Source: Sphingobacterium hungaricum (GTDB taxonomy: Bacteria > Bacteroidota > Bacteroidia > Sphingobacteriales > Sphingobacteriaceae). Taken from it: a stretch of DNA of 64,000 bases. The position numbers and the translations under genes were made by a program. Within the stretch, counting starts at the first letter, position 1, and each line of letters opens with the position of its first letter. Positions 21,460 to 29,024 of the stretch are shown piece after piece. Location of the stretch: contig NZ_MU158698.1 in the NCBI RefSeq assembly GCF_015210005.1, positions 812,460-876,459 of the forward strand, read 5' to 3'. Under the pieces are notes generated by a model. It had not been told where the DNA came from. It worked only from the letters and a program-made list of their open reading frames with translations, and searched no databases.

Positions 21460-22050
21460 TTTGATAGATTTTAAAATAGTGATAAATGATTTGTGGTATT
21501 AACCTTATATCCTGCTTTGGCTTGAAAATGAGCTTGGCAAAGATTAATCTTTGCTAATCGGCGATAATTGTACAGATTTAACTTACGATGTCTTCATTAA
21601 TAAAGTCATATTCATTATCCATTTATTTTCATAATACCAGCAATAATACTAAATTCGTCTAGGTCATGCAAAAATCTAGCTATTTGGCCTTTTTTGCTTT
21701 CGAAGTCCATTTGCTTCTTTTGTTGACAGCATTTTAAAGAAATCACTTTCGAAACTTCATAACATTGTTTTCGATATTTTGCTGAAATTTTTGGAAATTT
21801 CATTATCATGGGAATATCTGACAATTCTGTACATCTGACAGGTATTGCAAATAGATTAAATTTCTAAGGCTCGGAATGAGCACCACATCTCTGCTTTCGC
21901 AAATACCTTCTATTAAAGATAGAAAATGTTTACCATACCTTTTTTTATTGCATAAAGAAATTTTGGTGGCGAAGCCACGCAATAGTGTAAATGCAAATGA
22001 CTTGTTCTTCACCCCGCATTACGCAAAACTGATTGTTATCGGCAGCTCTT
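21460..22050. other. Intergenic stretch with a degenerate palindrome, no supported gene
   Basis: Two short minus-strand frames (21615-21824 and 21806-22012) are open but lack family signal. The right end (about 21990-22044) is the leading arm of cassette palindrome A. The left arm, around GGTGGCGAAGCCACG at 21964-21978, is poorly conserved, so the far end of the array may be eroded. Confidence 0.5.
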
Positions 22051-22740
22051 TTAGTAGTCATCAAATTCAATTGCATTTTTAGTTTTTGTTGCCCAATCAA
22101 CAATTCTGTTTTTCAACTTATTTTTTTCGTCAGTAGTTAGTTTTCGCTTCTTTGGTAATGACCAATTTTCTAAAGAGTTGAAATAAAGAATTAGTCCATT
22201 TACACCTAATTCAAATTCCACTTCTGCTATTTTTCCTTCTTCTGTAATGTATAAAAATCCACTTCTTCCATGGGATTTTAAATGCACTCCTTCAATTGTC
22301 AATAAATCATTTGTCTTATCTTTCTTATGTCTTTCAGTTGCCCATTCTTCCTTCAGTTTTTCTGAAATGTGATGTTGAAAATGGTTTTCATCAAATTTTA
22401 TTGTTGTCCAACCAAATGGTGTTTTAGCTTTTAAGTCTTCAAGATTTCGTTCAATTTGCTTTCGACAATAATTTGATTTATGTTTCAAGTTCATTTTATC
22501 AGCAGAGTTTGCAAGAGCAATCCAAAATTCTTCAGCAAAATAGTGTCCTGTTTCGTCTGCAAGTTCAACTAAACTGTCAAGCGCAAGTTCCCATTCTTTA
22601 TGCTCTAAGAAGTCGACACTATCAACAAATTGTTGATATGATTGATAAAAATCAGGCATATAATCAATCAAACGTCTTAAAGACTTTTCTGGTGATGGGT
22701 CAGTTTTTTGCGTTCGTTTTAAGAAGTTGAATAGTTTCAC
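22051..22740 (-). CDS. Cassette 1: hypothetical protein, 229 residues
   Basis: Unrecognised soluble protein starting at a GTG (22740). The N-terminal third is helical (SLRRLIDYMPDFYQSYQQFV), the middle has a HYFAEEFWIALANSADK helix pair, and the C-terminal half alternates strands such as GRSGFLYITEEGKIAEVEFE with a lysine-rich helix. Palindrome arm A begins 6 bp after the stop codon, and the cassette start TGCCGATAAC lies 17 bp upstream of the start codon, so the cassette is packed tightly around the gene, as in integrons. Confidence 0.55.
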   Translation of the reverse strand: MKLFNFLKRTQKTDPSPEKSLRRLIDYMPDFYQSYQQFVDSVDFLEHKEWELALDSLVELADETGHYFAEEFWIALANSADKMNLKHKSNYCRKQIERNLEDLKAKTPFGWTTIKFDENHFQHHISEKLKEEWATERHKKDKTNDLLTIEGVHLKSHGRSGFLYITEEGKIAEVEFELGVNGLILYFNSLENWSLPKKRKLTTDEKNKLKNRIVDWATKTKNAIEFDDY

Positions 22741-22750
22741 AGTTTTTGAG

Positions 22751-22893
22751 TATAGTTGCCGATAACGTTAGGCCGCTAACCGAAGTGGCGGCTTCCGGAG
22801 AAAGTAATCTCCGAAACGAATATACAGATTTTTGAAACGAGATTTCCCCGTTAGTTCTCAATCCGCCATTTTGGTTAGTGGCGGTTATGAGCC
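22751..22893. repeat. attC-like palindrome B, between cassettes 1 and 2
   Basis: Outer arms hold the cassette-start and cassette-end motifs (22757-22766; 22884-22893). Inner arms at 22771-22791 and 22863-22884 pair well: the first contains GCTAACCGAAGTGGCGG and the second CCGCCATTTTGGTTAG. A loop of about 70 nt lies between. Total length near 140 bp is at the long end for attC sites. Confidence 0.7.
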
Positions 22894-22896
22894 GCT

Positions 22897-23775
22897 TTAA
22901 TCGTTTTTAATATTCATATTTCTAAACATATTTTTAATTAGTTCAGACGGTTCTTTGATATTCAAATGTCCAAATGTTACTAAGAAAGGCCAATCATTTT
23001 TTTTGTATTGAATTTCAAGTTCTTCAATTGACTCAATAATTAAGTTTGGCAAATTAAGAGTTTCTTTAAAATTTTGACTTTGTTTAATAAATAGATAACT
23101 GGAATAAAACAAAGCGAATTTAAAATAGTGCTTGTAGTCATTTTTGTGTGAGAACGTTGCTTTAATTGTTTCATTCTTTACATCGATTTCTCCCCATCCC
23201 ATTGACAGAAGAGTAAAAATATCAAAATGTACAGCTTTTGATGTTGAATGATAAATAAAATCATAGAGATATTTTAGATTAACTTTCTCCGCCATTTGAT
23301 AAACGTTAGGTAAGTTAACTTCTTCTAATTTGTGTCCAGCATCTCTATGTAGTTGAATAATTTCTTCTATGCTGACGCCTTCATTATAAATTGGTGGCAC
23401 GATTTGACCAGAATTATAATTGTGAAAAAAGTTATTTTGAGCAGTTGTTGACTTATTTAATTCTTGGTAACGCTTTTTTACAATTATGTAGTTTTGTCTT
23501 TCTTTTGGCTGTTGAATAATGTATGTAAGAACTATTAAATCTTCGCAAATACCTCTAAGGAAAGGTAGAAGAAAAAAGGAATTTTGATGATCATTAATAT
23601 TACATAAAAATAATATGAAGTCATATGTTTTGACATACGAGCTGACAATTATTTGATCTAATTTGATATCAGTGTTTTTTGAAGGTTCTGTACTCCGTAG
23701 TTCAGAAATATCTTTCTCAAACGATTTATAAATCCTCTCAGTTTCAATTACGAATGCAGGTCTGGGTTCTTTCAC
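22897..23775 (-). CDS. Cassette 2: DUF5677-like helical protein, 292 residues
   Basis: All-helical soluble protein starting at a GTG. The block NSFFLLPFLRGICEDLIVLT with the later YHSTSKAVHFDIFTL resembles DUF5677-type proteins, which share the R..E...L and H motifs; the match is by eye only. Such families are frequent on mobile or defence-associated DNA. The stop codon lies 4 bp from palindrome arm B, and the cassette start GGCTCATAA lies 17 bp upstream of the start codon. Confidence 0.5.
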   Translation of the reverse strand: MKEPRPAFVIETERIYKSFEKDISELRSTEPSKNTDIKLDQIIVSSYVKTYDFILFLCNINDHQNSFFLLPFLRGICEDLIVLTYIIQQPKERQNYIIVKKRYQELNKSTTAQNNFFHNYNSGQIVPPIYNEGVSIEEIIQLHRDAGHKLEEVNLPNVYQMAEKVNLKYLYDFIYHSTSKAVHFDIFTLLSMGWGEIDVKNETIKATFSHKNDYKHYFKFALFYSSYLFIKQSQNFKETLNLPNLIIESIEELEIQYKKNDWPFLVTFGHLNIKEPSELIKNMFRNMNIKND

Positions 23776-23791
23776 GATTTTTGACTAAGAT

Positions 23792-23929
23792 GGCTCATAA
23801 AGTTTCGGGGCTTTGCGATGGTAAGCAATCGAAGCACAAATCTTCAATTTTGCACAAAAGTTCAATCGAAGAACTACCCTTGAACCTTGCAGTTTCGCCC
23901 CACTATTGCAAAACCCTTGTTGTGTGCTG
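23792..23929. repeat. attC-like palindrome C, between cassettes 2 and 3
   Basis: Holds the cassette-2 start (GGCTCATAA, 23792-23800) and the cassette-3 arm (GTTGTGTGC, 23919-23927). Inside, GGGGCTTTGCGATGG near 23807 pairs imperfectly with the strand opposite CCACTATTGCAAAACCC. A smaller nested pair, CAATCGAAG / TTCAATCGAAG, repeats in the loop. Confidence 0.6.
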
Positions 23930-23932
23930 TTT

Positions 23933-25396
23933 TTATTTGTAGTGTTCATAAAACTTATTATTGAATAATTCGGTTGGGTCGTATTTCAATTTTAATTGAA
24001 AAAATGTATCTGCGTTTGGATAAGATTTTCTCATTTTGTCTTTGTCAATGTGCAACCGATAAGGTAAATAAAATGTTCCTTCGTTTTTTAGTGCGACGTC
24101 TACAAGTTGGTTTGTCATTTTTTTCATTTCTGCTTCTTGTTTGTCTGTTTTCTTTTGGTTGAACAAGATTACAAAACCAAATACATTTTCTCTTGCAAAG
24201 TTCAAATAACTGTCTTTGTCTTGATTAACACCACGAATGGTTATGTTTAGCAAGTCTATTTTTGAGTTTTTCAAAATTGGTTTTATATCCGAAATGAATT
24301 GATTAAAATTCCTTTCAGGAATAAAATATTCTTGAAGTAAGTCGGTTGAAGAAGTATCTTTATTTTCGATTAGTGAAACGTGGCCATTTAAAAGTTCATT
24401 TCTTGAAAAAATTTGGTTTTTAGCAACCTTATTCATTCCAGTTTCTAAATCCCAACGAAGACGTTTCCCATATTCGCTGTTCACACTTCCTCGAAACACC
24501 AATCTTTGTGTTTCGGTGCTTTTTTCATTTTGTAAAATCGGTATTGTTGCATCAACTTTTTCAAAGAAGTTTAATGTTGCTTGTTCTAAAAAATGTTTGT
24601 TTGAAATCCGTAATCTACCAAATACGAGATTTACATTTTTATTTTCTGAAATGTATTTTTTGTAATAGTTTACATAATTGTCAGGACTTAAACGAATGTA
24701 CTTGTATTGCAAGGCTTCGTTTTCAACAACTTTTAATTTTATGTCTAAGACTACGCCAAATAATCCATAGCCTCCAATTACTAACTTAAAAAGCTCTTTA
24801 TTTTCTTGTCTGCTACAATTGATAATTTCGCCATTTTCTTTCATCAAAGTGAAAGAAATTACACTTGAAGAAATTGGCGGTAAATCTTTTTGCCAACCGT
24901 GTCCGTTTACACTTATTGAACCGCCTATTGAAAATGAACTGAATGCTTGCATTACGGAAATTGATTTTCCATATTTGTCTATATACTTTAAAGCATCTTC
25001 CCACAATGCGCCAGAACCAATTGTTAAAATATTGTTGTTGGTGTCAAGCTCCATTTGCTTGTAAGGAAGCATATTTAATACAATTCCATTCGGATAAATA
25101 GTGTGTCCACCCATACTATGTCTTGCACCAGCAATAGAAATTTTTAGATTATTCGCTTTTGCATATTTCAAGACATTTTTGAGTTGAATTTCAATTTCTT
25201 TTTTGTTATTTGGAACTTGAATGATTGTATCAATTTTTGTTAAGTTCAATTGACTTGCATCATTTGTATAACCTTTTGGGATTTCGATACTTATTTCCCT
25301 TTCATTCCATTTTGTTTTTAGGATATGAAAAATGGGAACAGATAGAAAAATAATTACTGTCAAAATTCCGAATATCCAAAGGTGTTTTTTCTTCAT
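23933..25396 (-). CDS. Cassette 3: membrane-anchored FAD-binding oxidase (VAO/PCMH family)
   Basis: 487 residues. A single N-terminal membrane anchor (about residues 5-25) suggests attachment to the inner membrane with the enzyme in the periplasm. The FAD domain shows ISIAGARHSMGGHT, where His93 is the position that carries covalent FAD in related sugar and alcohol oxidases, then SFSIGGSISVNGHGWQ and VIGGYGLFGVV. The C-terminal KLKYDPTELFNNKFYEHY is the usual ending of this family. It is by far the largest cassette. Substrate unknown; D-sugar or lactone oxidases are the closest models. Confidence 0.8.
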   Translation of the reverse strand: MKKKHLWIFGILTVIIFLSVPIFHILKTKWNEREISIEIPKGYTNDASQLNLTKIDTIIQVPNNKKEIEIQLKNVLKYAKANNLKISIAGARHSMGGHTIYPNGIVLNMLPYKQMELDTNNNILTIGSGALWEDALKYIDKYGKSISVMQAFSSFSIGGSISVNGHGWQKDLPPISSSVISFTLMKENGEIINCSRQENKELFKLVIGGYGLFGVVLDIKLKVVENEALQYKYIRLSPDNYVNYYKKYISENKNVNLVFGRLRISNKHFLEQATLNFFEKVDATIPILQNEKSTETQRLVFRGSVNSEYGKRLRWDLETGMNKVAKNQIFSRNELLNGHVSLIENKDTSSTDLLQEYFIPERNFNQFISDIKPILKNSKIDLLNITIRGVNQDKDSYLNFARENVFGFVILFNQKKTDKQEAEMKKMTNQLVDVALKNEGTFYLPYRLHIDKDKMRKSYPNADTFFQLKLKYDPTELFNNKFYEHYK

Positions 25397-25657
25397 TTGT
25401 CTGTATTGTTGTTCTGAGTCCTGTTATAAAATAGTACACAACGGTTCGAGTATCGCGGAAGATGGGGATTTTTAGGACAAAAGTTGAGGATTTGACTTTC
25501 ATCCCCGCTTCTGGCAATTACCTTGTTAGCGGTAGTTAATTTACATTTTTCAAAGCAAATAAAAAATGGCTTTTTTGGAATAGAAGCACAAAAGTTGAGG
25601 GTTGAAGGTTCAGCCCCGCTTCTGGCAATACCTTGTTAGCTGTCGTTTTTTCTTTCA
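25397..25657. repeat. attC-like palindromes D and D2, between cassettes 3 and 4
   Basis: Palindrome D runs from GTACACAAC (25434) through GGAAGATGGGGAT to ATCCCCGCTTCTGGC and CTTGTTAGC near 25530. D2 (to 25645) repeats the CCCCGCTTCTGGC...CTTGTTAGC arm but lacks a matching opposite arm. The first 66 bases of the link (25503-25568) recur exactly at 26586-26651. Confidence 0.65.
25503..25568. repeat. 66-bp direct repeat, copy 1 (second copy 26586-26651)
   Basis: Begins CCCCGCTTCTGGCAATTACC and continues through GTTAGCGGTAG to GCAAATAAAAAATG. The copy at 26586-26651 is identical, 1083 bp away, and similarity continues for about 40 more bases (TAGAAGCACAAAAGTTGAGG). The pair brackets the lipoprotein-esterase cassette. 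Confidence 0.85.
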
Positions 25658-26473
25658 CTATATGTTGTTTAATGTCCAAGTTATAGCTTTCTCTTTGGTT
25701 GCTCTGAAAATTGTATTATGCTTTTCTTTCTTTTCATCAGAATACTCCCACTTAATATTTTCCGAATTCTTTGTTTTTAAAATGTCCGAAAGTTTTCCAA
25801 CGGTTACCGATATATCTGTTGCTCCTGAACCTGCAAACCAAAATGTTTTTTGCGCGTCAGGAAATTTATCCAAATGTTCATTTGCTGTTTTTACAAGATA
25901 CTCATCGTTCCACCAAAGCGATGGGTCAAACGCAATGTAGAAGTCAAACATTTCAGGTTTTAAAAGAAAAGTTTCCGTCACAAAAAGTCCTGCCAAAGAT
26001 TCTCCGATTATACCTTTTTTGTTTGTTGTTCTGTAGCGTTTATTGATTTTAGGGATTAGTTCATCGTCGATAAATGCTCTGAATTGTCCCGAACCACCAA
26101 CAACTGGGGCTATTTCTTTGTCTTTTCCTACAGTTGTTGGCCCTGTTAAGTCTTTTCTTCTCTGTGTATTTTCAATTCCAACTAAAATAACAGCCGGAAT
26201 CTTATTTGCTTTTATCAGGTCGTTTAGTGTATTGGCAATATGCGGAAAATCTTCTTTAATGCCTCCGTCAGGCATATACAAAACCATAATCGAATCTGTA
26301 TTTGATTTATACTCTTCGGGTGTCCAAACATTTATTGTTCTTTCTTCTCCAACTTGTTTGGATTGAATGGTGAAAGTTTCGTGTTCGGGAATTGGGTCGT
26401 TTGGCTGTGAAGCATTAGAACAACTTGTTAGGAATAAAATTCCTGCCAATAAAATGTAATAAAGTGCTCTCAT
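25658..26473 (-). CDS. Cassette 4: lipoprotein alpha/beta-hydrolase (enterochelin-esterase-like)
   Basis: 271 residues. A lipoprotein signal peptide ends at LTSC with lipid-modified Cys18; the following SNASQ lacks an inner-membrane retention Asp, so an outer-membrane location is likely. The esterase domain has the nucleophile in GESLAG (Ser159), and His252 (EKHNTIF) is the probable catalytic His. The fold matches the PF00756 esterases that include enterochelin/siderophore and feruloyl esterases. No siderophore genes are near. The cassette is bracketed by an identical 66-bp repeat. Confidence 0.8.
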   Translation of the reverse strand: MRALYYILLAGILFLTSCSNASQPNDPIPEHETFTIQSKQVGEERTINVWTPEEYKSNTDSIMVLYMPDGGIKEDFPHIANTLNDLIKANKIPAVILVGIENTQRRKDLTGPTTVGKDKEIAPVVGGSGQFRAFIDDELIPKINKRYRTTNKKGIIGESLAGLFVTETFLLKPEMFDFYIAFDPSLWWNDEYLVKTANEHLDKFPDAQKTFWFAGSGATDISVTVGKLSDILKTKNSENIKWEYSDEKKEKHNTIFRATKEKAITWTLNNI

Positions 26474-26974
26474 AATTTTAATGATTTTTGTCTAGATGCT
26501 GTTTTTTGGTAAAATGACAGCTAATGTTTCCGGTATTACCGAAGGCGGGGATTTTTAGCACAAAAGTTCAACCGAAGAACTTCAGCCCCGCTTCTGGCAA
26601 TTACCTTGTTAGCGGTAGTTAATTTACATTTTTCAAAGCAAATAAAAAATGATTTTTGCGGATTAGAAGCACAAAAGTTGAGGATTTGACTTTTTGCCCC
26701 GCTTTTAATAATACCTTGTTAGCGGCGGTGTTTCTTTATTTTTCGATACTTAAAATATATTTTTTTTGAATCATTCAATTAGGTTTTCCAAAATTAGTGT
26801 CACCATGGGAAAAATATTATTTGGGTAAAGTTTCTTTATAGCAAAGAAAGTCTTGCGGTACTCAAAACGCACTCAAGCCAACGTGGTCGCAATCGCGAAA
26901 TTGAGGTATTCTTTTTAAAATATACTCCAATTATATTACTATTCAATGTCTAATTAATCCGTCATCTAAAATCG
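26474..26974. repeat. attC-like palindromes E and F and the array's upstream edge
   Basis: E spans 26516-26612: the left arm contains GCTAATGTTTCCGGTATTAC and GAAGGCGGGG, the right arm CCCCGCTTCTGGC and TTACCTTGTTAGC. F (26612-26730) has only the second arm, ending CTTGTTAGCGGCGGTG. Since E and F are not separated by a gene, a non-coding or eroded cassette lies between them. From 26740 to 26974 I see no gene or repeat. Confidence 0.6.
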
Positions 26975-27328
26975 CTACTTCTCCCCCCTTCTCACCAACA
27001 AAACCTCCTCATTTTCCAAATTCAGATAGCCGTATTCATAACAGAAATAATAAAGACTCCCCTTCTGGGTAGAATACGTATGCGTAAAATAGGTAAAGTC
27101 AAATCCCTTTTGCATTAAACTTTTGCGCTTAACCTTATTTTTCCCATCAGGATTTAAGGATTTTAGGATAGAACGATTTTTCTTTAGGATCTGATTAATT
27201 GAGCGGATAACCAAGCTATCATCGGCTTTTACATGATTATTGTAATGGCTACGGCATTGGTCATCACAGAACTTTTTATCAATCCTGCCTTTTAAGAGAG
27301 TGCCACAATCCAAACAAAATCGCTCCAT
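26975..27328 (-). CDS. Zinc-ribbon protein (DUF2116-like)
   Basis: 117 residues. The N-terminal ribbon has Cys5, Cys8, Cys21 and Cys25 in the pattern CLDC...CDDQC, followed by SHYNNHVKAD and a basic helical linker KNKVKRKSL. The C-terminus (FDFTYFTHTYSTQKGSLYYF, CYEYGYLNL) is a beta-rich segment shared by Bacteroidota homologues annotated as DUF2116. Nucleic-acid binding is plausible but unproven. It lies just outside the cassette array. Confidence 0.65.
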   Translation of the reverse strand: MERFCLDCGTLLKGRIDKKFCDDQCRSHYNNHVKADDSLVIRSINQILKKNRSILKSLNPDGKNKVKRKSLMQKGFDFTYFTHTYSTQKGSLYYFCYEYGYLNLENEEVLLVRRGEK

Positions 27329-27543
27329 AATCCTACGTATCAGTAAATTATAAAATAAATTTACAAAATATTCTAAAATAAAAAACTGTATTTTTTGAAA
27401 TCTAGAATTAGATTATCCGTGTTTATCCGTTTAAATACGGATATAAATGGATAACATCCGAATCTATTTTCGAACGCTTCCCAATTTTGTTGTGTCGGTA
27501 ATCAGGCTGATTATTCGGCGGTAAATTTTAAAAATACAAGAAA

Positions 27544-27873
27544 ATGGAAAATTCAATGAACAAGGTCATGTTATCCGGATTTGCTGGAGCAGACACAGAA
27601 TTAAAAACCGTAGCTGGAAACAAAAAATTAGCGAAAGTAAATTTCGCCGTAAATGAATCTTTCAGAAATGGAGGTGGACAAGAAGTAAAGAAGACATCGT
27701 GGTTCACCTTAACTTTCTGGAATGAAATGGCAGAACTCGCCTCAGAAAAAATTAAGAAGGGAACAAACTTCAGTATAGAAGGGCGTTTAAATAACGGAAC
27801 TTACGAGGCTAAAGACGGAACAAAACGCTACGTAACCAATATTATTGTCAATGAAATTGAATTTATCAATTAG
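27544..27873 (+). CDS. ssb: Single-stranded DNA-binding protein, short form
   Basis: 109 residues forming one OB-fold: MNKVMLSGFAGADTELK, then KVNFAVNESFR, SWFTLTFWNEMAELASEKIK and GTNFSIEGRLNNGTYEAKDG. It stops right after the OB-fold, so the acidic C-terminal tail that recruits repair and replication partners is missing. It is therefore probably an accessory SSB (competence or mobile-DNA type) rather than the replicative protein. It is the only plus-strand gene between rplK and the BamA-like gene. Confidence 0.85.
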   Translation: MENSMNKVMLSGFAGADTELKTVAGNKKLAKVNFAVNESFRNGGGQEVKKTSWFTLTFWNEMAELASEKIKKGTNFSIEGRLNNGTYEAKDGTKRYVTNIIVNEIEFIN

Positions 27874-27910
27874 TGGCAAAAGCTAGAATATCTCGAAGAA
27901 TGCGCTAACA

Positions 27911-27947
27911 AAAATCCTTTGCCATTTCTTATTTGGCAAAGGATTTT
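27911..27947. terminator. Bidirectional terminator between ssb and the SMP-30 gene
   Basis: A 14-bp perfect stem, AAAATCCTTTGCCA (27911-27924) / TGGCAAAGGATTTT (27934-27947), with a 9-base loop. Its own A/T ends give a short T tract on both strands. It lies between two convergent genes. Confidence 0.85.
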
Positions 27948-27968
27948 CGTCTTGTTTAAAGCGGTAAA

Positions 27969-28865
27969 TTATCGAGCGTCTTTGACTTTCATTTTCAATG
28001 TGAATATTTTTTCCGATGCCGTAATAAAAAGCTGGTCTCTATCTTTTCCGTAAAATGAAACATTTGCTGTCCATTTCGCCGGCACCTCAATGTGTTCGAT
28101 TTTTTCGCCTTTAGGATTATAGACAGTGACGCCATTGCCCGTCAGGTAAATATTCCCTTGATGATCGATCGTCATACCATCGGAACCTTGATTAACAAAC
28201 AGCGTCTTATCCGAAAGCGTGCCATCGGCTAAAATAGTATAGCGATACGTTTTGTGGTCATTGATATCCGCGACATAAAGAAACTTGCCATCAGGTGTTC
28301 CTACAAGTCCATTTGGGCGTTTGAATTCCTTGTCCAATAATTGAAGCTTTCCTTTTTTGGTTAAAAGATAAAGGCCTTCATGCTTAATTTCAGGATTGGT
28401 TCGAGTCCAATAATCGCGTTGATAATAAGGATCCGTAAAATAAATGAATCCGCTCTTTGAAACCCAGACGTCATTAGGGCCATTCAAAGGATTATTTTCA
28501 AATGCATTGACCAAGGTTTTAACTTTAGTCTTACTATCGATTATCCAGAGTTCATTTTTTTCATCTGCGCAGGCATACAAATTTCCTTTAGCATCGAAAA
28601 ACATGCCATTAGCACGCCCTGCATTATCCATAAACAAGCTTAAATTACCCTGATTGTCATACAGCCAAATTTTATTGTTCGGCTGATCTGTAAAATAAAC
28701 ATTCCCCTCCTGATCGATTGCCGGTCCTTCGGTAAATGAAAATTGACTGGAAATTTCTAGAAGTTCAGCACCATCGGCAATGACAGATGAATTCTTTTGT
28801 AGTTGGGCACCTGCCGTAAAACAAATCACGGTAAATAGGCATAACATGAAATTACGGACAATCAT
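27969..28865 (-). CDS. SMP-30/gluconolactonase family protein, secreted
   Basis: 298 residues with an N-terminal signal peptide (MIVRNFMLCLFTVICFTAGA), so periplasmic or exported. It is a six-bladed propeller with the metal-site residues of the family: Glu in FTEGPAIDQ, Asn in NGPNDVWVSK and Asp near YVADIND. Members hydrolyse sugar lactones with a divalent metal. A link to the hexuronate genes at the start of the window is tempting but only positional. Confidence 0.82.
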   Translation of the reverse strand: MIVRNFMLCLFTVICFTAGAQLQKNSSVIADGAELLEISSQFSFTEGPAIDQEGNVYFTDQPNNKIWLYDNQGNLSLFMDNAGRANGMFFDAKGNLYACADEKNELWIIDSKTKVKTLVNAFENNPLNGPNDVWVSKSGFIYFTDPYYQRDYWTRTNPEIKHEGLYLLTKKGKLQLLDKEFKRPNGLVGTPDGKFLYVADINDHKTYRYTILADGTLSDKTLFVNQGSDGMTIDHQGNIYLTGNGVTVYNPKGEKIEHIEVPAKWTANVSFYGKDRDQLFITASEKIFTLKMKVKDAR

Positions 28866-28990
28866 GGGCTTTGGGTTTATAAAGCAAAGACAAGTTTGCT
28901 TGATTTGAATTATCTTCCACCTTAAAAATAAGGAATTATTTCTAGATAAGAGATTGGAATTTCAAATTGGGGATTTGAATCCTTGATAAG

Positions 28991-29022
28991 CAAAAAAAAT
29001 CCCCAATTCTCATTGGGGATTT
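28991..29022 (-). terminator. Terminator of the tuf-secE-nusG operon
   Basis: On the minus strand an 11-bp stem (28997-29007 / 29012-29022; core ATCCCC/GGGGAT) with a 4-base loop is followed by T8. It starts 3 bp beyond the nusG stop codon. It uncouples nusG from any downstream gene, which matters because rplK normally follows nusG. Confidence 0.92.
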
Positions 29023-29024
29023 TC

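Larger units (their letters stand above)
22035..26730 (-). other. Integron-like gene-cassette array (four coding cassettes, no integrase seen)
   Basis: Four minus-strand genes alternate with long imperfect palindromes. Each cassette starts with bases complementary to the first arm of its own downstream palindrome. Plus-strand pairs, downstream arm then cassette start: GTTATCGGCA 22035-22044 with TGCCGATAAC 22757-22766; GTTATGAGCC 22884-22893 with GGCTCATAA 23792-23800; GTTGTGTGC 23919-23927 with GTACACAAC 25434-25442; GTTAGCTGTC 25635-25644 with GACAGCTAAT 26516-26525. This is the attC R''/R' logic. Only GTT of the classical GTTRRRY core is kept. Palindrome interiors share CCCCGC/GCGGGG blocks. 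Confidence 0.65.

Noticed and set aside
21615..22012. Two small minus-strand open frames in the 21.5-22.0 kb gap
   Set aside because: Short, overlapping, no recognisable domain, and partly made of the palindrome arm. Possibly remnants of a lost cassette gene, but not enough to call a pseudogene.
22035..26730. Ordinary intrinsic terminators between the cassette genes
   Set aside because: The palindromes are 100-140 bp with long loops, lack T-runs, and carry gene-specific end motifs matching the start of the same cassette, which terminators would not.
13136..29024. Prophage or integrative conjugative element between rplK and nusG
   Set aside because: No integrase, relaxase, conjugation or phage structural gene, and no flanking duplication, is visible. 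The KilA-N gene lies outside this stretch.
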